64,000 nucleotides of DNA from Heliocidaris erythrogramma. Lineage: Eukaryota; Echinodermata; Echinoidea; Camarodonta; Echinometridae. Of this stretch, positions 31,611 to 42,764 are shown in pieces. Position numbers and translations under genes: made by a program. Every line of letters starts with the position of its first letter. The stretch's first letter is position 1. A model generated the notes under the pieces. The model saw nothing but the letters and a program-made list of their open reading frames with translations. It made no database searches and was not told the origin of the DNA. The stretch is from NCBI GenBank assembly GCA_025617745.1, contig CM046858.1, positions 38,840,350 to 38,904,349 of the forward strand. Reading direction: 5' to 3'.

Positions 31611-32686
31611 TGTGTCTGTGTATCGTGAATACTGTGCTTAAAAAGATATTGAAAGTAATTAAACATTATTAATTCTCACCCATGCATAAAGCAATGAAAC
31701 CATTAATATTGTGATAGAAAATTGCCACAAAACTCTTAGACTATCATAACATCATCATAAATTCTTTGCAACAGAGCAAGTTGTTGGAATTGGAGTACTT
31801 ATTCAGATTGCTGGTTTAATTTCCCTCTCTTTCAATTTGGCGCAAGCAAATTTTCACAATCCAGACAAAAAGTGGGAACCAAAAATTGTTTTGTTATTGG
31901 CACTTGATAGAAGAGACTGTTGGGCATCTATCGGCATGAAAAAATCTTCTCAATATTTTGAAATGTAATTTTGACAGATTTATTAAAAGTGTAACATTTT
32001 TACGCACTGGATATGTAAGAGCCCATTTGGTAATCCATTCATGATTTCCGGTGAATTTTAGTATAAATATCTGTGAGGAACGCTAGAGAAAGGCTACACC
32101 GCTGGCTATACACTGCCTTACGCTAGAGATAGCCCCTGTTGTAGAAGTTTCTGTCCCCGCAGTAGATAATTTTTTTTTTACCTCTCATTTAGTTAATATT
32201 TTATTTGAGGAGGAAAAAATGCACTCATTATTAACATTGAATTAAAATTCATTTAAAAAAATCCATTAACAAAATCCGAAAACGTCTGACCAGCACTTTA
32301 CATGTACACCGATTTGTTCAACTACACACACATTCACATCGTTCGCTTGTACCGAAAGGGCGAGTAGCGTCGCCTCCCCGGTTTTGCCTAAAGGTTGCGT
32401 TGGGAACGTTGGGTCGCGTCGCTTTGACTGGAACGCGACCATTCGTCCAACGCCCCCTCCCCCCCCCCCCCGTTTTGTTATTCTTAATAAGTTCTGATTC
32501 ATGTCGTACTGTATTTTCCAAAATGTGTAAGTTGCAGATACATAAGGTTATCCGAAAGTCAGAAAGTCGATGTGCGAAAGCAATATTGCTAAGTACTACA
32601 TCCGAATTTTCTCAGAAAGAAAGAAGATATTGTTTTATATGCATTTGATTAATAGTGTTTAATAGTGAGAATGTGCATTTGATACC
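31611..32686. other. 3' flank of TLR A, no gene
   Basis: AT-rich, with a C run near 32457-32470. No clear AATAAA was recognised within 100 nt after the TLR stop codon. Confidence 0.5.
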
Positions 32687-35362
32687 TTACTCGTTTGGGA
32701 TCAAGTCATTGGTCCTCAGATTAATGGTCAGAATTTTGGTCAATTCATCCCAGAAATAGTCTTGTTCTCTCACGTCCTCGGTCCAGTGAATATAGGGTCT
32801 GCCGTCTCTGAGATATAACCTCGCCAAAAAAGGCATCTCATCGTCTGGGATGTCTTCAAGAAAGACCACAACGACGAACTCGGTCAGAGTATCACTCACA
32901 TGGTCCATGGCCGTACGGAACTTGAGCATGAACCAGTGGTCGCGCACAGCGGCTCTGCTGAGCACTATGATAGTCTTGTAACTATGGCTCACCACGTAGT
33001 CGACCGATTCCAAATAATGCATACCCAGCACAAGGTCTTCGTCGCCAAAGATGTTCCGCTGAAACTGTTGAAGGTGTTCTTCAAGAGCCGGTCGGAGATG
33101 TTCGCGAATCCATTCTTCGTCATCGTCGTAGAAGATGATGTTCACGTCAAACTGGTAGTCATTGTGGTCCCGAGCGTCTTGCATCTCTTTATACCCAAGT
33201 GTGGCCAGTTTCAAGAGAAAGAGTTTGTACCTCAGCTGCCATCGGTTGTGATAGATGAGCACAATAATGATAACTAAAGAAATGAAAGCAAGAGGAATCA
33301 GACAGAAGATACCTATTTGGATCCTACAGAGTTCGTTTGGATCAAAATCAAGCAGAGGTTTCTCACGAAGAGGCTCTAAAGATGATAAAGAACAGATAGT
33401 TTTGTCCTTGTCAATCAGACGTATAGGTCGACCACGTAGCCAATCAAGGAGCCACTTTAGATTTTGGCAGTTACAATTAATTGGATTCATTGATAGATCA
33501 AGTGATGAAATTGAGGAAAAAACTGGCTTGAAAGTGCTTTCATTAAGCCGCGTTAATCTGTTGTTCGCTAAGGAAAGTTTCGTGAGATTCCAGTTATTGG
33601 AGAACATTGCTTCTTCCAGGTACGCGATACGATTTCCTTCCAAGCTGATACTTTGTATGTGACCCAACCCTGACAGCAAATCATCATGGAGTCTCTGAAT
33701 GTTGTTCCCTTTCAAACTCAACTTCTGAAGTGATTTCAAACCAGTGAAGATAATTGGATGAAGGTTTGCAATATCACAAGAGTCTAGTCTGAGCTCTTGT
33801 AAAGCAGATAGTTGCTGGAATATCGAAGGCGGTAAATAACTTGGCAAATTAATATCAGGATTCATACTCAAGTCCAAACGTCTAAGATTGAATAATCCGT
33901 CGAAAAGAGAAACCTTTGCAACTTCATTCCACAGATTAGATACAGACAGCTTAGACTTTTTCATTTCTAAATAAACAAGGGATCTTGAATGGTTAAAGGA
34001 TTCTCCTGGTCGTAAGGGATTAGAAAACGAAGGTGAATGAAGGCGGTTCAGCGAGAGTGATCTTAATTTCGAGGTGTACAATCGCAAAGCAGTTATACGA
34101 CTTCCGGTTAAATCAATGTTTTGAATATTATCAAGTCCCGTTAGCTTAAAGACAGAAAGGTGTTTGTTCGAGCTCATATCTAAGAGTGTTAAATTTCTCA
34201 AACCGAGAAACGTAGATTGGGAAATTTCTGTCAAAAGATTACCGGATAAATAAAACTCACCTAAGTCCACTTTCCAAGTCTGATAGTAAGGATTTATTTG
34301 TCTTATTTTATTGTTGTTCAATTTCAGTACTTTTAATGCCATCATGCCCTCAAAAAATTCAGGTTGAATTTTGTCAATGGGGAGATTGTTATCAGTGAAA
34401 TTTAATCGTTTAAGTTTTGTCAAATTCGAGAAGACGAATGGCTGGAGATTACTCACTTTGTTGCCGCTGAAGTCCAGAACGTAGAGAGAAGAATTGCGAA
34501 GTGGATCAAAGAAACCTATCGGAAATTCACCCTCAGCGCTTTGCCAAATTGTAAGCTCTCTGATCTGTGATAATGAGATTCCGATGACGATGTTCCGTAA
34601 CACCTTGTAGCTCATAGGGTAGCCACCTAGCTCCAAGGAGCGAACATTTAGCGATGCAATCACACCAGGATCAACTGATCGGATTGGGTTTACTTTAAGA
34701 TTTAGGGTATCAGTGTTACACACAAAGGTGAAATATTCCGCTGTAAGATTTTTTATCTGATTACCAGTCATGAGCACAGTGTCTGCCGTGGCACAAAAAC
34801 TTATATTAATGAAGGACAACTCGTTGAATGTCAGATCTATTTTATCAAGCTCTGGACTCCACTTTAGAGTGTCCTTGTGAATTGATTTTAAGTGTGACTT
34901 CGTCAAATAGAGAATGGATAACTTTGTAGACAACATGAAGACGCCTTGTGGAAGCACCAGGTGAGGGTTGGAGGACAATAGTAGGAACGCTAAATCCTTG
35001 AGAGGGTAAAAAACGGCGGACTCTATCACGCTTATGTCGTTATAAGCCATGTCTAAGTAGGTGATTAGAGGATATAACTTAAACGACGTGTTAAGTAGAG
35101 TGGTGATATAGTTTTTATTCAAGTAAAGCTTTTCAGTATCCTCAGAGAGATTCTGGGGAACCGCATCAAGGCCTCTTTTCCTGCAATTAGCTATCTTTAG
35201 TTCAACGTTCTGATCACATCCATAGAAAGATCTGCTCTTTTCCAATGTCAAAGATGTGATGGATGGATCTTGATCATGTCCATGTAATGCCTGAACTGAC
35301 ATGGTTACGATGAGACAAGCAACGAGCAACAGGGACACGATCGAGCGATAAATGGATGCCAT
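32687..35362 (-). CDS. Toll-like receptor A, 891 aa, single exon
   Basis: Innate-immune receptor. Signal peptide about 1-26; cysteines C49 and C60 near the N-terminus; leucine-rich repeats about 75-620; LRRCT cap with C630, C632, C657 and C679; one membrane span about 683-704; cytoplasmic TIR domain about 736-881 with box 3 FW at 870-871. A single LRRCT makes it vertebrate-like rather than Drosophila Toll-like. The BB-loop region reads DEDLVLG (774-780): the usual proline of RDxxPG is leucine. Box 1 is FDVNIIF. Start: the frame is open 29 codons further up, but only a TTG is available there; this is the first ATG and heads a signal peptide. TLR C differs at two residues. The gene lies between (TCAA)n repeats and a conserved promoter block; its ligand is unknown. 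Confidence 0.95.
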   Translation of the reverse strand: MASIYRSIVSLLLVACLIVTMSVQALHGHDQDPSITSLTLEKSRSFYGCDQNVELKIANCRKRGLDAVPQNLSEDTEKLYLNKNYITTLLNTSFKLYPLITYLDMAYNDISVIESAVFYPLKDLAFLLLSSNPHLVLPQGVFMLSTKLSILYLTKSHLKSIHKDTLKWSPELDKIDLTFNELSFINISFCATADTVLMTGNQIKNLTAEYFTFVCNTDTLNLKVNPIRSVDPGVIASLNVRSLELGGYPMSYKVLRNIVIGISLSQIRELTIWQSAEGEFPIGFFDPLRNSSLYVLDFSGNKVSNLQPFVFSNLTKLKRLNFTDNNLPIDKIQPEFFEGMMALKVLKLNNNKIRQINPYYQTWKVDLGEFYLSGNLLTEISQSTFLGLRNLTLLDMSSNKHLSVFKLTGLDNIQNIDLTGSRITALRLYTSKLRSLSLNRLHSPSFSNPLRPGESFNHSRSLVYLEMKKSKLSVSNLWNEVAKVSLFDGLFNLRRLDLSMNPDINLPSYLPPSIFQQLSALQELRLDSCDIANLHPIIFTGLKSLQKLSLKGNNIQRLHDDLLSGLGHIQSISLEGNRIAYLEEAMFSNNWNLTKLSLANNRLTRLNESTFKPVFSSISSLDLSMNPINCNCQNLKWLLDWLRGRPIRLIDKDKTICSLSSLEPLREKPLLDFDPNELCRIQIGIFCLIPLAFISLVIIIVLIYHNRWQLRYKLFLLKLATLGYKEMQDARDHNDYQFDVNIIFYDDDEEWIREHLRPALEEHLQQFQRNIFGDEDLVLGMHYLESVDYVVSHSYKTIIVLSRAAVRDHWFMLKFRTAMDHVSDTLTEFVVVVFLEDIPDDEMPFLARLYLRDGRPYIHWTEDVREQDYFWDELTKILTINLRTNDLIPNE

Positions 35363-35445
35363 AGTCTCAAATTCCAAATGACAACTATTGACAAATGACA
35401 AATATTGTGTCGCTACTGAATTTGAGTTAATACAAGCTAACAGCA

Positions 35446-35512
35446 GCAAAACGAAATTGTATCCTTTACTAAAGACGGTCGGCTGTATTGTGAGCTGTGA
35501 ATAGGCAGTGTG
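35446..35512 (-). promoter_or_regulatory. Conserved upstream block of TLR A
   Basis: 67 bp lying 84-150 bp before the ATG, shared with the three other TLR genes including the divergent TLR D. A TATA-like GTATTATAAT (35515-35524, minus strand) lies just upstream. Candidate core promoter and 5' UTR, inferred. Confidence 0.55.
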
Positions 35513-35620
35513 AAATTATAATACTCAGACGAAACCAAAGAAATATGATATATCTTTTAAGATCAAAACTGCAAGTAGACTGTAAGTATTTGGTTAAAAT
35601 CACATAATTTTAATTGGATT

Positions 35621-35960
35621 ATGAAATGTTTACTAAGAAGGTTGCAACGAGTTGTTATTAATGGTGAACTTTCTTCATTGGTTCATGTTAAATCTAGTTT
35701 TGCTCAAGGGACAATTATTTGTATTTTATTTTGTTTTTTTATTGATACATCTGATAACATTGGATCTATCATTTATATGTTGATGATTGTATTTTATAGC
35801 CGCACTTCCACTTTAGATGACAGTAAAATTTTACAAAATGATCTGGAATTTTTAAATGAATGGTCTAATACATGACTGCTCGATTTTAATATCTAAATTC
35901 AAGAACATGAAGATTTCCCGCAAGTTTCATAATATAAGCTACGTATATATTTATATAATA
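35621..35960 (+). pseudogene. Non-LTR reverse transcriptase remnant, unit 1
   Basis: Frame reads VVINGELSSLVHVKSS-AQGTII, then the decayed active-site region YMLMIVF, then DDSKILQNDLEFLNEWSNT, and after a frameshift FKNMKISRK. This order matches the RT palm of jockey/CR1-type elements (NGxxS...PQGTVLGP...FADD...LQxDLxxLxxWxxxW). Catalytic residues are lost. It lies back to back with the TLR promoter. Confidence 0.7.
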
Positions 35961-36335
35961 TTGAATGGCCTTGTGTGGGATACACCAGTATATCGCACGA
36001 GCTATGGGCATATTTCACGACTCGGCACGACGAGTGAATGTTTCAAAGCGAGTGCGATATTCCCGTTTGCCCCACAAAAGAAAAGCCTTTCAATATTATT
36101 TTATTGCTTGTATGAAACCTAGTTCCTAAATGTTTAACACTACATCTTTTTTTTTTGTATTTACTTACCCTATCATCTTGCAAGAGCTGCGGGCATAACA
36201 TCCATCATAACATTTGCGTATTTTTAAAATCGCATACTCACTTTCTTACACCTTACGCGCACCCAATCCATGAGATACGCCAATTTCTCTGGTCGCCTGA
36301 AGACCCTTCATACAAATAATGATATTGATTGTCGG

Positions 36336-36355
36336 GGGGGGGGGGGGGGGGGGGG
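36336..36355. repeat. Poly-G run, unit 1
   Basis: About 20 G; matched by runs near 49842-49858 (unit 2) and 62508-62529 (unit 3). Confidence 0.9.
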
Positions 36356-37139
36356 AGCGAACGCGTCCATCCGTAAGATATTCAACGCGATTCTAACCAT
36401 ATCTAAAAAAAAAAAAAAAATGGTCTCAAAATTGTGTAATAAACACTTAACCCCGCCTATGGCCATATGAAAAGAGAAGAGAAAAGTAATAACTATTTGG
36501 CTTTGCAAAATGCCAGATTTTCAGCGAACAGAAGCCCCCCCTCCGACTCCATATTTTCCTTCCGGCTCCGCACCTTTCTCGGGCCTGCCTCCATCTACCC
36601 CCCCCCCTCACCCTTGGACGTTTGCCGCGATAATTTTGTTTGCACCGCGAGCTTTCATGACTATATCGCCTCCAGTCTTACGCATCTTTCGATACCGAAT
36701 CTAATATACAATTTGGTCTAACGGGTACCGTGCTGCGTCGAAAATGGCAAAAATGGTAATTTTCTCCATCTGTATTCTGCACAATGCAGAATTGTCAACG
36801 CGCGAATTTGTAAATAATCAAATAGCGATAACTTCTGCCAAGTTGCAGAAATATATGACACTTCATGGCCGAGATCCATAGGAGAGGTTGGAATCCAATG
36901 CCCCGGCTGAGAGAGCGCCAAAATAACCCGGCCTTTTTAGGGTTAAAGAACAAAACTAAAACTGGATGCGAATGCTTCTATCCGTAAGATATTCAAGCAG
37001 ATTCTAACCATCTCTAAAATGTACACCCACATAAAAATCGTCACAAAATTGTGTGATAAACATCTTTTTCCTCATTCACCTTTCCGCCATTCGTTTGGGA
37101 ACATGTGCCTCCTTAAAGCTATGGTCACAACCCCGAAAA

Positions 37140-37657
37140 ATAGCCTGCTCGGTGGCCGGGCGGCGACTTTTCAGCCAATTTCGTCCGGGCACCGAGCACC
37201 GTGCACCGCTGGTTTTTAGGGCATCGCTCGGTCGCCGCTGAAGTTTTAAAGCAGAGTTAAAATTCTGCCGGTGCCTGCCCACTTTTCGCTCGCCGCCCAA
37301 AATACGCTCGGTGCCCGGGCTGCGACCGCCCGCCAAATCGGGCGATCGCCGTCGAGCGATTTAGGTCTAAAATCGAAGTCGCTAGATCAAAGGTTGCCGA
37401 TCGGTCGCCGCCCGGTCGCCGGGAATTGGTGGGTCATCAGTCGGTCACTGCCCGGAATCTGGGCGGAGAAAATCCCTCGACTTTGCCCATTTTTAACCCA
37501 AAACCGACCAACGATCGACGGGAAATCGGCGGTCGTCGCCAGGGCGCCGTCCTAATTGAGCGGTCGCCGTCGAGCAATTTAGGTCTAAAATCGAAGACGC
37601 TGCCGAGTGGTCGCCGCCCGGGGATCGGTGGGTCATCAGTCGGTCACTGCCCGGACG
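37140..37657. repeat. GC-rich interspersed repeat, copy 2
   Basis: Blocks such as GGTCGCCGCCCGG, ATCGACGGGAAATCGG and GGGTCATCAGTCGGTCACTG. Absent from unit 2 through a deletion of about 1.9 kb; present in unit 3 at 63310-63831. No gene. Confidence 0.75.
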
Positions 37658-38048
37658 CGAAATTTTTTTTCCTGTACTTTTGGGGCTATCCAATATGAAT
37701 ATTCATGAAAGAGACTACAAGTATGGGACTTGTATTTTCTTACTCACTTTCACCTTATTTTTAAATCAGCAAATGATAATGTAATATTATATTCCTCTGC
37801 CGAGATTCGACTCGCGGTTCTTTCATCGATAGAGCACCAGATTATCCGATTGCGCCACACAGAACAGCTGCTCAATGGCCTTGCTCGTTTTGTCATATCC
37901 CTACAGTTCGTTTTCATGAATATTCATGCCGACTAGTCTTGACGGAATAAAGCGTATTACTTGTCATGCGCATGCGTACTCTCATCTCTAAGACCCAAGT
38001 CATGAATATTCATATTGGACAGCCCCAAAGTACAGGAAAAAAATTTCG
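37658..38048. mobile_element. MITE with internal tRNA-like sequence
   Basis: Inverted ends CGAAATTTTTTT-CCTGTAC, continuing GGGGCT-TCCAATATGAATA. It interrupts the GC-rich repeat (uninterrupted at 21061-21072). Inside on the minus strand (about 37793-37864) is a degenerate tRNA-like stretch with A box TGGCGCAATCGG and B box GAGTCGAATCTC. Confidence 0.7.
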
Positions 38049-38460
38049 CTGCCCTGACGCCACGCAGAGAAACTCCCCGATTTCGCCCAGTTTTGACCTA
38101 AATACGACCGGCGACCGAAGGGAAATCGACAGGGCTCCGCCCAGGCATCGCTGTATTGTATTGTTGAATTGTATTTATTTTCCGACAAAACAACAAATAA
38201 TAATACATTCATAATTATGAAAGCAAATTTATTAAAATAGAAGACGGAGGGATGGCCCTACTCAGCGTTGTTGCCATAACAGCGCTGTTTTACAGAGGGG
38301 TCCCTGGGATTTTACAGCCTGCTCGACTTCTCCTAAAATCTTTGGGCGATGGCTAAATACCAGCGGCGCCCGGGCTCGTTATTTTTATCTGCGGCACAGA
38401 TTGGGGCTTTTTTTTAAAGGGGTCTTGATTTACAGACTAATGCGTCAAACTGCTCATAAC

Positions 38461-38707
38461 ACGGTTTATTCCGTCAAGACTAGTCTGCATGAATATTCAT
38501 GAAACGAACTGAAGGGATATGATAAAACTAGCAAAGCCATGGAGCAGATCTTCTGTGTGGCGCTATCGGATAATCTGGTGCACTATTCATGAAAGGACCG
38601 CGAGTTCGAATCTCGGCAGAGGAATATATTGCGAAATTTTCTTTTGCTGATTTAAAAATAAGGTGAAACTGAGTAAGAAAATACAAGTCCGATACTTGTA
38701 GTCTCTT
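38461..38707. repeat. Inverted partial copy of the 37.7-37.95 kb MITE
   Basis: Reverse-complement match to about 37713-37951, giving an inverted pair about 0.5 kb apart. Also present in unit 2 at 50040-50288. Confidence 0.8.
38551..38623 (+). pseudogene. tRNA-derived sequence
   Basis: A box (TGGCGCTATCGG) and B box (GAGTTCGAATCTC) are visible and the acceptor ends mostly pair, but the anticodon stem does not form. It is therefore a tRNA relic or SINE head rather than a gene. Confidence 0.5.
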
Positions 38708-38869
38708 TCAAAGTTGAAACATAACTAGTCTCACGTGCAGACACTGTTCAGAAGGGAAAGACGTACTTCCCATAGGCTCAACACGCACAATCTGTGCCGC
38801 AGAAAAAAAATAACGCCGCCCGGGCAGGCTACAAATCGGTCCGTCGCCGCCCTGACTTGTGACCACAGC

Positions 38870-39135
38870 ATAGCTATCCTTTGGGTGTTTACATGTATAT
38901 TCCACAGCATCTCGTACTTAGCTCATCAGGAATTATAAAGGGTCATGGACTATGTGACAATACCGGTGCTTTTTTCGAAAACAATATGCTTTGATCTACC
39001 TAAAATAAGGAGAGTTTCAAAACGAGACAAAATCTTTCACTCTCTCTCCATCTCTCTTTCCCTCTCCACAATTCCTATCTTAATTCATCTCTTCATCTCG
39101 TTTCTCTCTCTCTCTCTCCCGTATAAACATTGGGT
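38870..39135. repeat. Interspersed repeat copy, end of unit 1
   Basis: Copy of the CTTTGGGTGTTTACATGTAT repeat with TC-rich tail. Confidence 0.8.
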
Positions 39136-39140
39136 TTATA

Positions 39141-39468
39141 CGAGCATGTGAACAATTGCTCCATTCATTAATTTCATCTCGCTTAGATTTTTGCAATTCT
39201 ATTCTGGACTTACCAATCAGCAACTAGATAGATTGCAATCCATCCTAAATTCTAGTGCAAGACTCCTTACTTTCACACCAAGAATGCCGTATATTACACC
39301 TGTATTACGTTCTCTTTACTGGCTACCTGTCCGGAAATGAGTCCACTTTAAACTTTTGTTACTTGTCTATCGGGCCCTCCATGGATTTTCGCCACAATAT
39401 ATAAAAGACATAATATACACACCGCTATAATCCAACTCGTACCCTAAGAGTTAATTTGCTGCAAATTT
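39141..39468 (+). pseudogene. CR1-like RT tail, truncated (unit 1 end)
   Basis: Frameshifted copy of the fragment at 21500-22556, without the hAT-like insertion. It ends at GCAAATTT, exactly where unit 2 starts. Confidence 0.8.
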
Positions 39469-41632
39469 AAAATAGTTTGACCCCTAGAGACAATTGCGCT
39501 CACTCCATACTTTTCCTCTTCCAAGTTAGCTTCGAAAATGAAACGAAATGCTAGCATACCGTAACCTAACATTACCTCAGGTGACATTTGCTTCGGACGT
39601 TATTTGGTCAAAGGTCAATGGTTACGGATGCAATTGGTATTAGGTGATGTTTAGGGTTAGAATTGGGTAATGTATTTACTTCAATTTCTATTTTCTCACA
39701 TTGCTCAATTTTTCTCAAATTTTCAAGTACTCAGATCCTGTTCAGTCGCTTCAAAAGGCAACAGAATGTTGTTAATCTGGTTCAAGAGGCTCAGAGTCCC
39801 TGGGTTTGATGAGGACACCCCGCCCCTTCTCGCTCACTCGTTTCGAAAATATACCTTATTCATATATTGCAGCCTTCGGCATCACATAGACAAGCACAAT
39901 GCATCTCAATTTGGTTGTGATATTTTATTCTTTTGGCACAGCATTTTTACGCGAAAAAAGGTGAAATTCATATTATAATTTCAAAGCAAGAGATCAAAAT
40001 TTACAAAATTTCTTTAAGAAAATAAAACAACAAAGCATGTTCTTTCTAGCATAAATTTCACTAACATGGGACTGTGTAATTATTTGAATGTGTTTTAGCA
40101 TGTTCTTTCTTCGTTATATTTGTATACCCTGCCTTTTTCTTGAGGGTGTGAAATAATTTGAAAAGCAGAAAATCAGGGAAATAACTTTTTAGATATGAAA
40201 CAAAAATGCAAAACCACTAACTAAAATAGCATCATTATAAACACACATACAATACAATCAAATTACAGCATACCTTATCGTTACGATTTAACAAACTTAA
40301 ACATATACATGCAGCTTCTGCAGTATGATAGCAAATGAAATTATTTCTGATAGCATACCCAGTGGCGTAGATTATAAACCTACGTTCATACTCGTCATAC
40401 AAGTTGTGTATCGTACTATGTAGTGTATAACGTTTCGTATAAACATACTTGAATAATTTTCATAGTCATGATATACAGAATAATTATAATTGTCTCCTAG
40501 ACACAGGATAAAAGCAATAAGTGAAGCCATTATTACCAAAAGTCCAACACGTCATTCATTCACTCGTTCAAATTTACATCTAAATCAAGTGAACAAAGAG
40601 ACAGCCCAAAAGCGATCTCTTCTCCCGGCCGAGGGTGGGGGGGGGGGGGGGGGGGGGTACGCGACTGGCCTTTATTATTTGCTATACAGTCTTCAAAATT
40701 TCCTGTGGGACGCGTCCCCATCGTCCCCTCACCGCCATCCCCGGATCACACCCATGTCCCAAAGTATCCTGATCAGTAAAAACAAGTTCATGCCTGTTTT
40801 TACCTTTTGCCTTTTAACAAGAGGAATTAGAAATCAACGTATGAGAAAAAGACAATTGTGCAAAATCTTTCATTTTGTAAATTTCCAATAAATCTACTTT
40901 TTAAATACATCTTACATTATACATGGATATCAGAAAATATTAAACTACAGCAGAAGACTCTTAATATATTTCACAAGTTATTAAGCTTACCGTAGCGAAA
41001 CCTGCAAATCCAAACAAACATTTAATACGTTTAATACACTTGGAATATATATATAACTCCTTAATAAATAACTTCGACCATATTTTTTAAAACATGTTTA
41101 CGGTAAAAGCACACAATTATAGCGTCAAATTGTAGGACTATAAGTTTTAACCATTGCGTGATGTGTTATTTCAATATTTTCATGTTCCTCACAAACATCT
41201 TGCTATAAATACTGTACTGATAGTCTGAATGATAAGATTAAAAGACTTTCTCTTTAGCCTTCAAAATAAACCCACATATTCTATCCGGCTAAAATTTCAT
41301 TCCAATTCTTATCATCCTGTTAGGATGGACTCACACGCTCCAAGTGCTTAAAACAAAACTTCAGTTTTAAGAATGTATGGAACTTAAAAATAACAGATTA
41401 TCGAAAATGTTTTTGAATAATGAAATTAATATTAAAGTATTGATAACTTACTGTATATCATGTGAGTGCTGTACAATATCAAATAGATTTTATAGTTCTT
41501 TTAAGAATTTGAGTCTTGTAATTGTCTGTCATATTTTTTTCTAGTCTGCTACTTACTTCTATGAAGAGATTTTTTTTGTTTGCATTGTAATCTTGGTACT
41601 CTCACTCCCCACTTCCAATTATATATATATAT

Positions 41633-42664
41633 AGCGAAAGAAATGGACTATGAAATGGCCGTAGCTTCTATTTTTATTCAATCAAGCTTTCGATCTAAAG
41701 ATCTTCATCAGGACGACTGTGTAAACAAAATACATAAGTCCAATATGATGGCTGAAATAAAAAATATATAAAATAAAGTAAAGTTTAACTCTTGATAACT
41801 TATAATTTGGTTATCATTAATGTTAAAATTAAATCGTGATGAACTACTTCTCTTTCTCTACTGCTAAACACATTATTCTAGTAAAACTGCTACTACCCGG
41901 CACGTATCTGATCTTTGTTCCAAATATATCTTTATAATAACTATCAGCACCATAATTGCTTATTACATATTTAAAATCAGCATAAAAGTGTGACAACAAT
42001 TCATTTATATATGTGTATGTGTTCAAACTGAGAGTATATAGTAATTAATAAGTATAGACAATGAGAACAAAAAATTACCATGTATAGAGGTTCAGAGTAT
42101 TAAGAACTTCATCCCGTCTTTGATGAAATCAACGGGTTTTCCATGAATCTATAGAGAAGTATTAACAAATTGTGTTTAATAAATTATATGATATATATGT
42201 ATGTTATTATAGAAAAAATTTCAGTTAGGTAAGTGCATGTTCTGAATTAAGTCAATGTGTGTATAGAGTAACTAGGACATCAGAAAAAGGTCTACGATAT
42301 ACGTTAGTATACTATCACATCGATTTATAATCGTTATAGTATGTCATAAAACATAATTATGTATAATGAAAATATATATATATATATATATATAAATATA
42401 GTATAATTCAATACAGGTGAAGTATACCATCAATATAATGTAGTAAACATATGGTACGTACGTTGCGTGGGTTATATACGAATGTACGTGAACTTCTTAT
42501 GTAAACTATATCAGTATCAGTTGTTCGTTTCTGAGTTCTGAGTTGTTACAACTCAAAACAAATCAGGACAATGTAATAAGGACACATACAGCTTGATCGA
42601 AATCTTGATTGAATAAAAGAGAAGTATAGAAGCTACGGCCATTTCATAGTCCATTTCTTTCGCT
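41633..42664. mobile_element. Inverted-repeat element, possibly Penelope-like
   Basis: Ends are inverted over about 55-60 bp (AGCGAAAGAAATGGACTATG, then GAAATGGCCGTAGCTTCTA). It sits at the same AT microsatellite as the Penelope-like fragment of unit 1. Near the left end the minus strand has CTGATGA, a GATC-TTTA-GATC stem and GAAA (41688-41711), a hammerhead-like core, but no closing stem I was found. The interior is AT-rich with no recognised protein. Confidence 0.6.
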
Positions 42665-42730
42665 GTATTCCATTCCACAACTATGAGTGACCGCCAGTGT
42701 TTTGCTCTTGGGAAATTTCTTCCACTATAC

Positions 42731-42764
<34 letters not shown>

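Larger units (their letters stand above)
26545..39468. repeat. Segmental duplication unit 1
   Basis: First of three direct copies, beginning AAAATAGTTTGACCCC and ending in the truncated CR1-like fragment. Contains TLR A. Its end module (interspersed repeat plus CR1 fragment) also occurs to the left at 21268-22556, so the ancestral unit may reach further left. Private to this unit: the Penelope-like fragment (28545-29277) and the palindrome/tRNA insertion (about 29487-29846). It lacks about 250 bp present at 41219-41470 and 52306-52561. Confidence 0.9.

Noticed and set aside
32900..33662. Plus-strand open frames of 125 and 135 codons inside TLR A, repeated in B and C
   Set aside because: They are antisense shadows of the conserved TIR/LRRCT coding sequence with no domain of their own.
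35363..35449. 29-codon N-terminal extension of TLR A (and the same in B and C)
   Set aside because: It would have to start at a TTG; the first ATG follows it and begins a signal peptide, and TLR D has an in-frame stop in the equivalent leader.
38551..38623. Functional tRNA gene
   Set aside because: A and B boxes are present but the anticodon stem cannot form, and copies recur within a MITE-like repeat.
41688..41711. Active hammerhead ribozyme in the unit 2 element
   Set aside because: Core words CTGATGA and GAAA are present, but no stem I partner or GUC cleavage strand was found close by.
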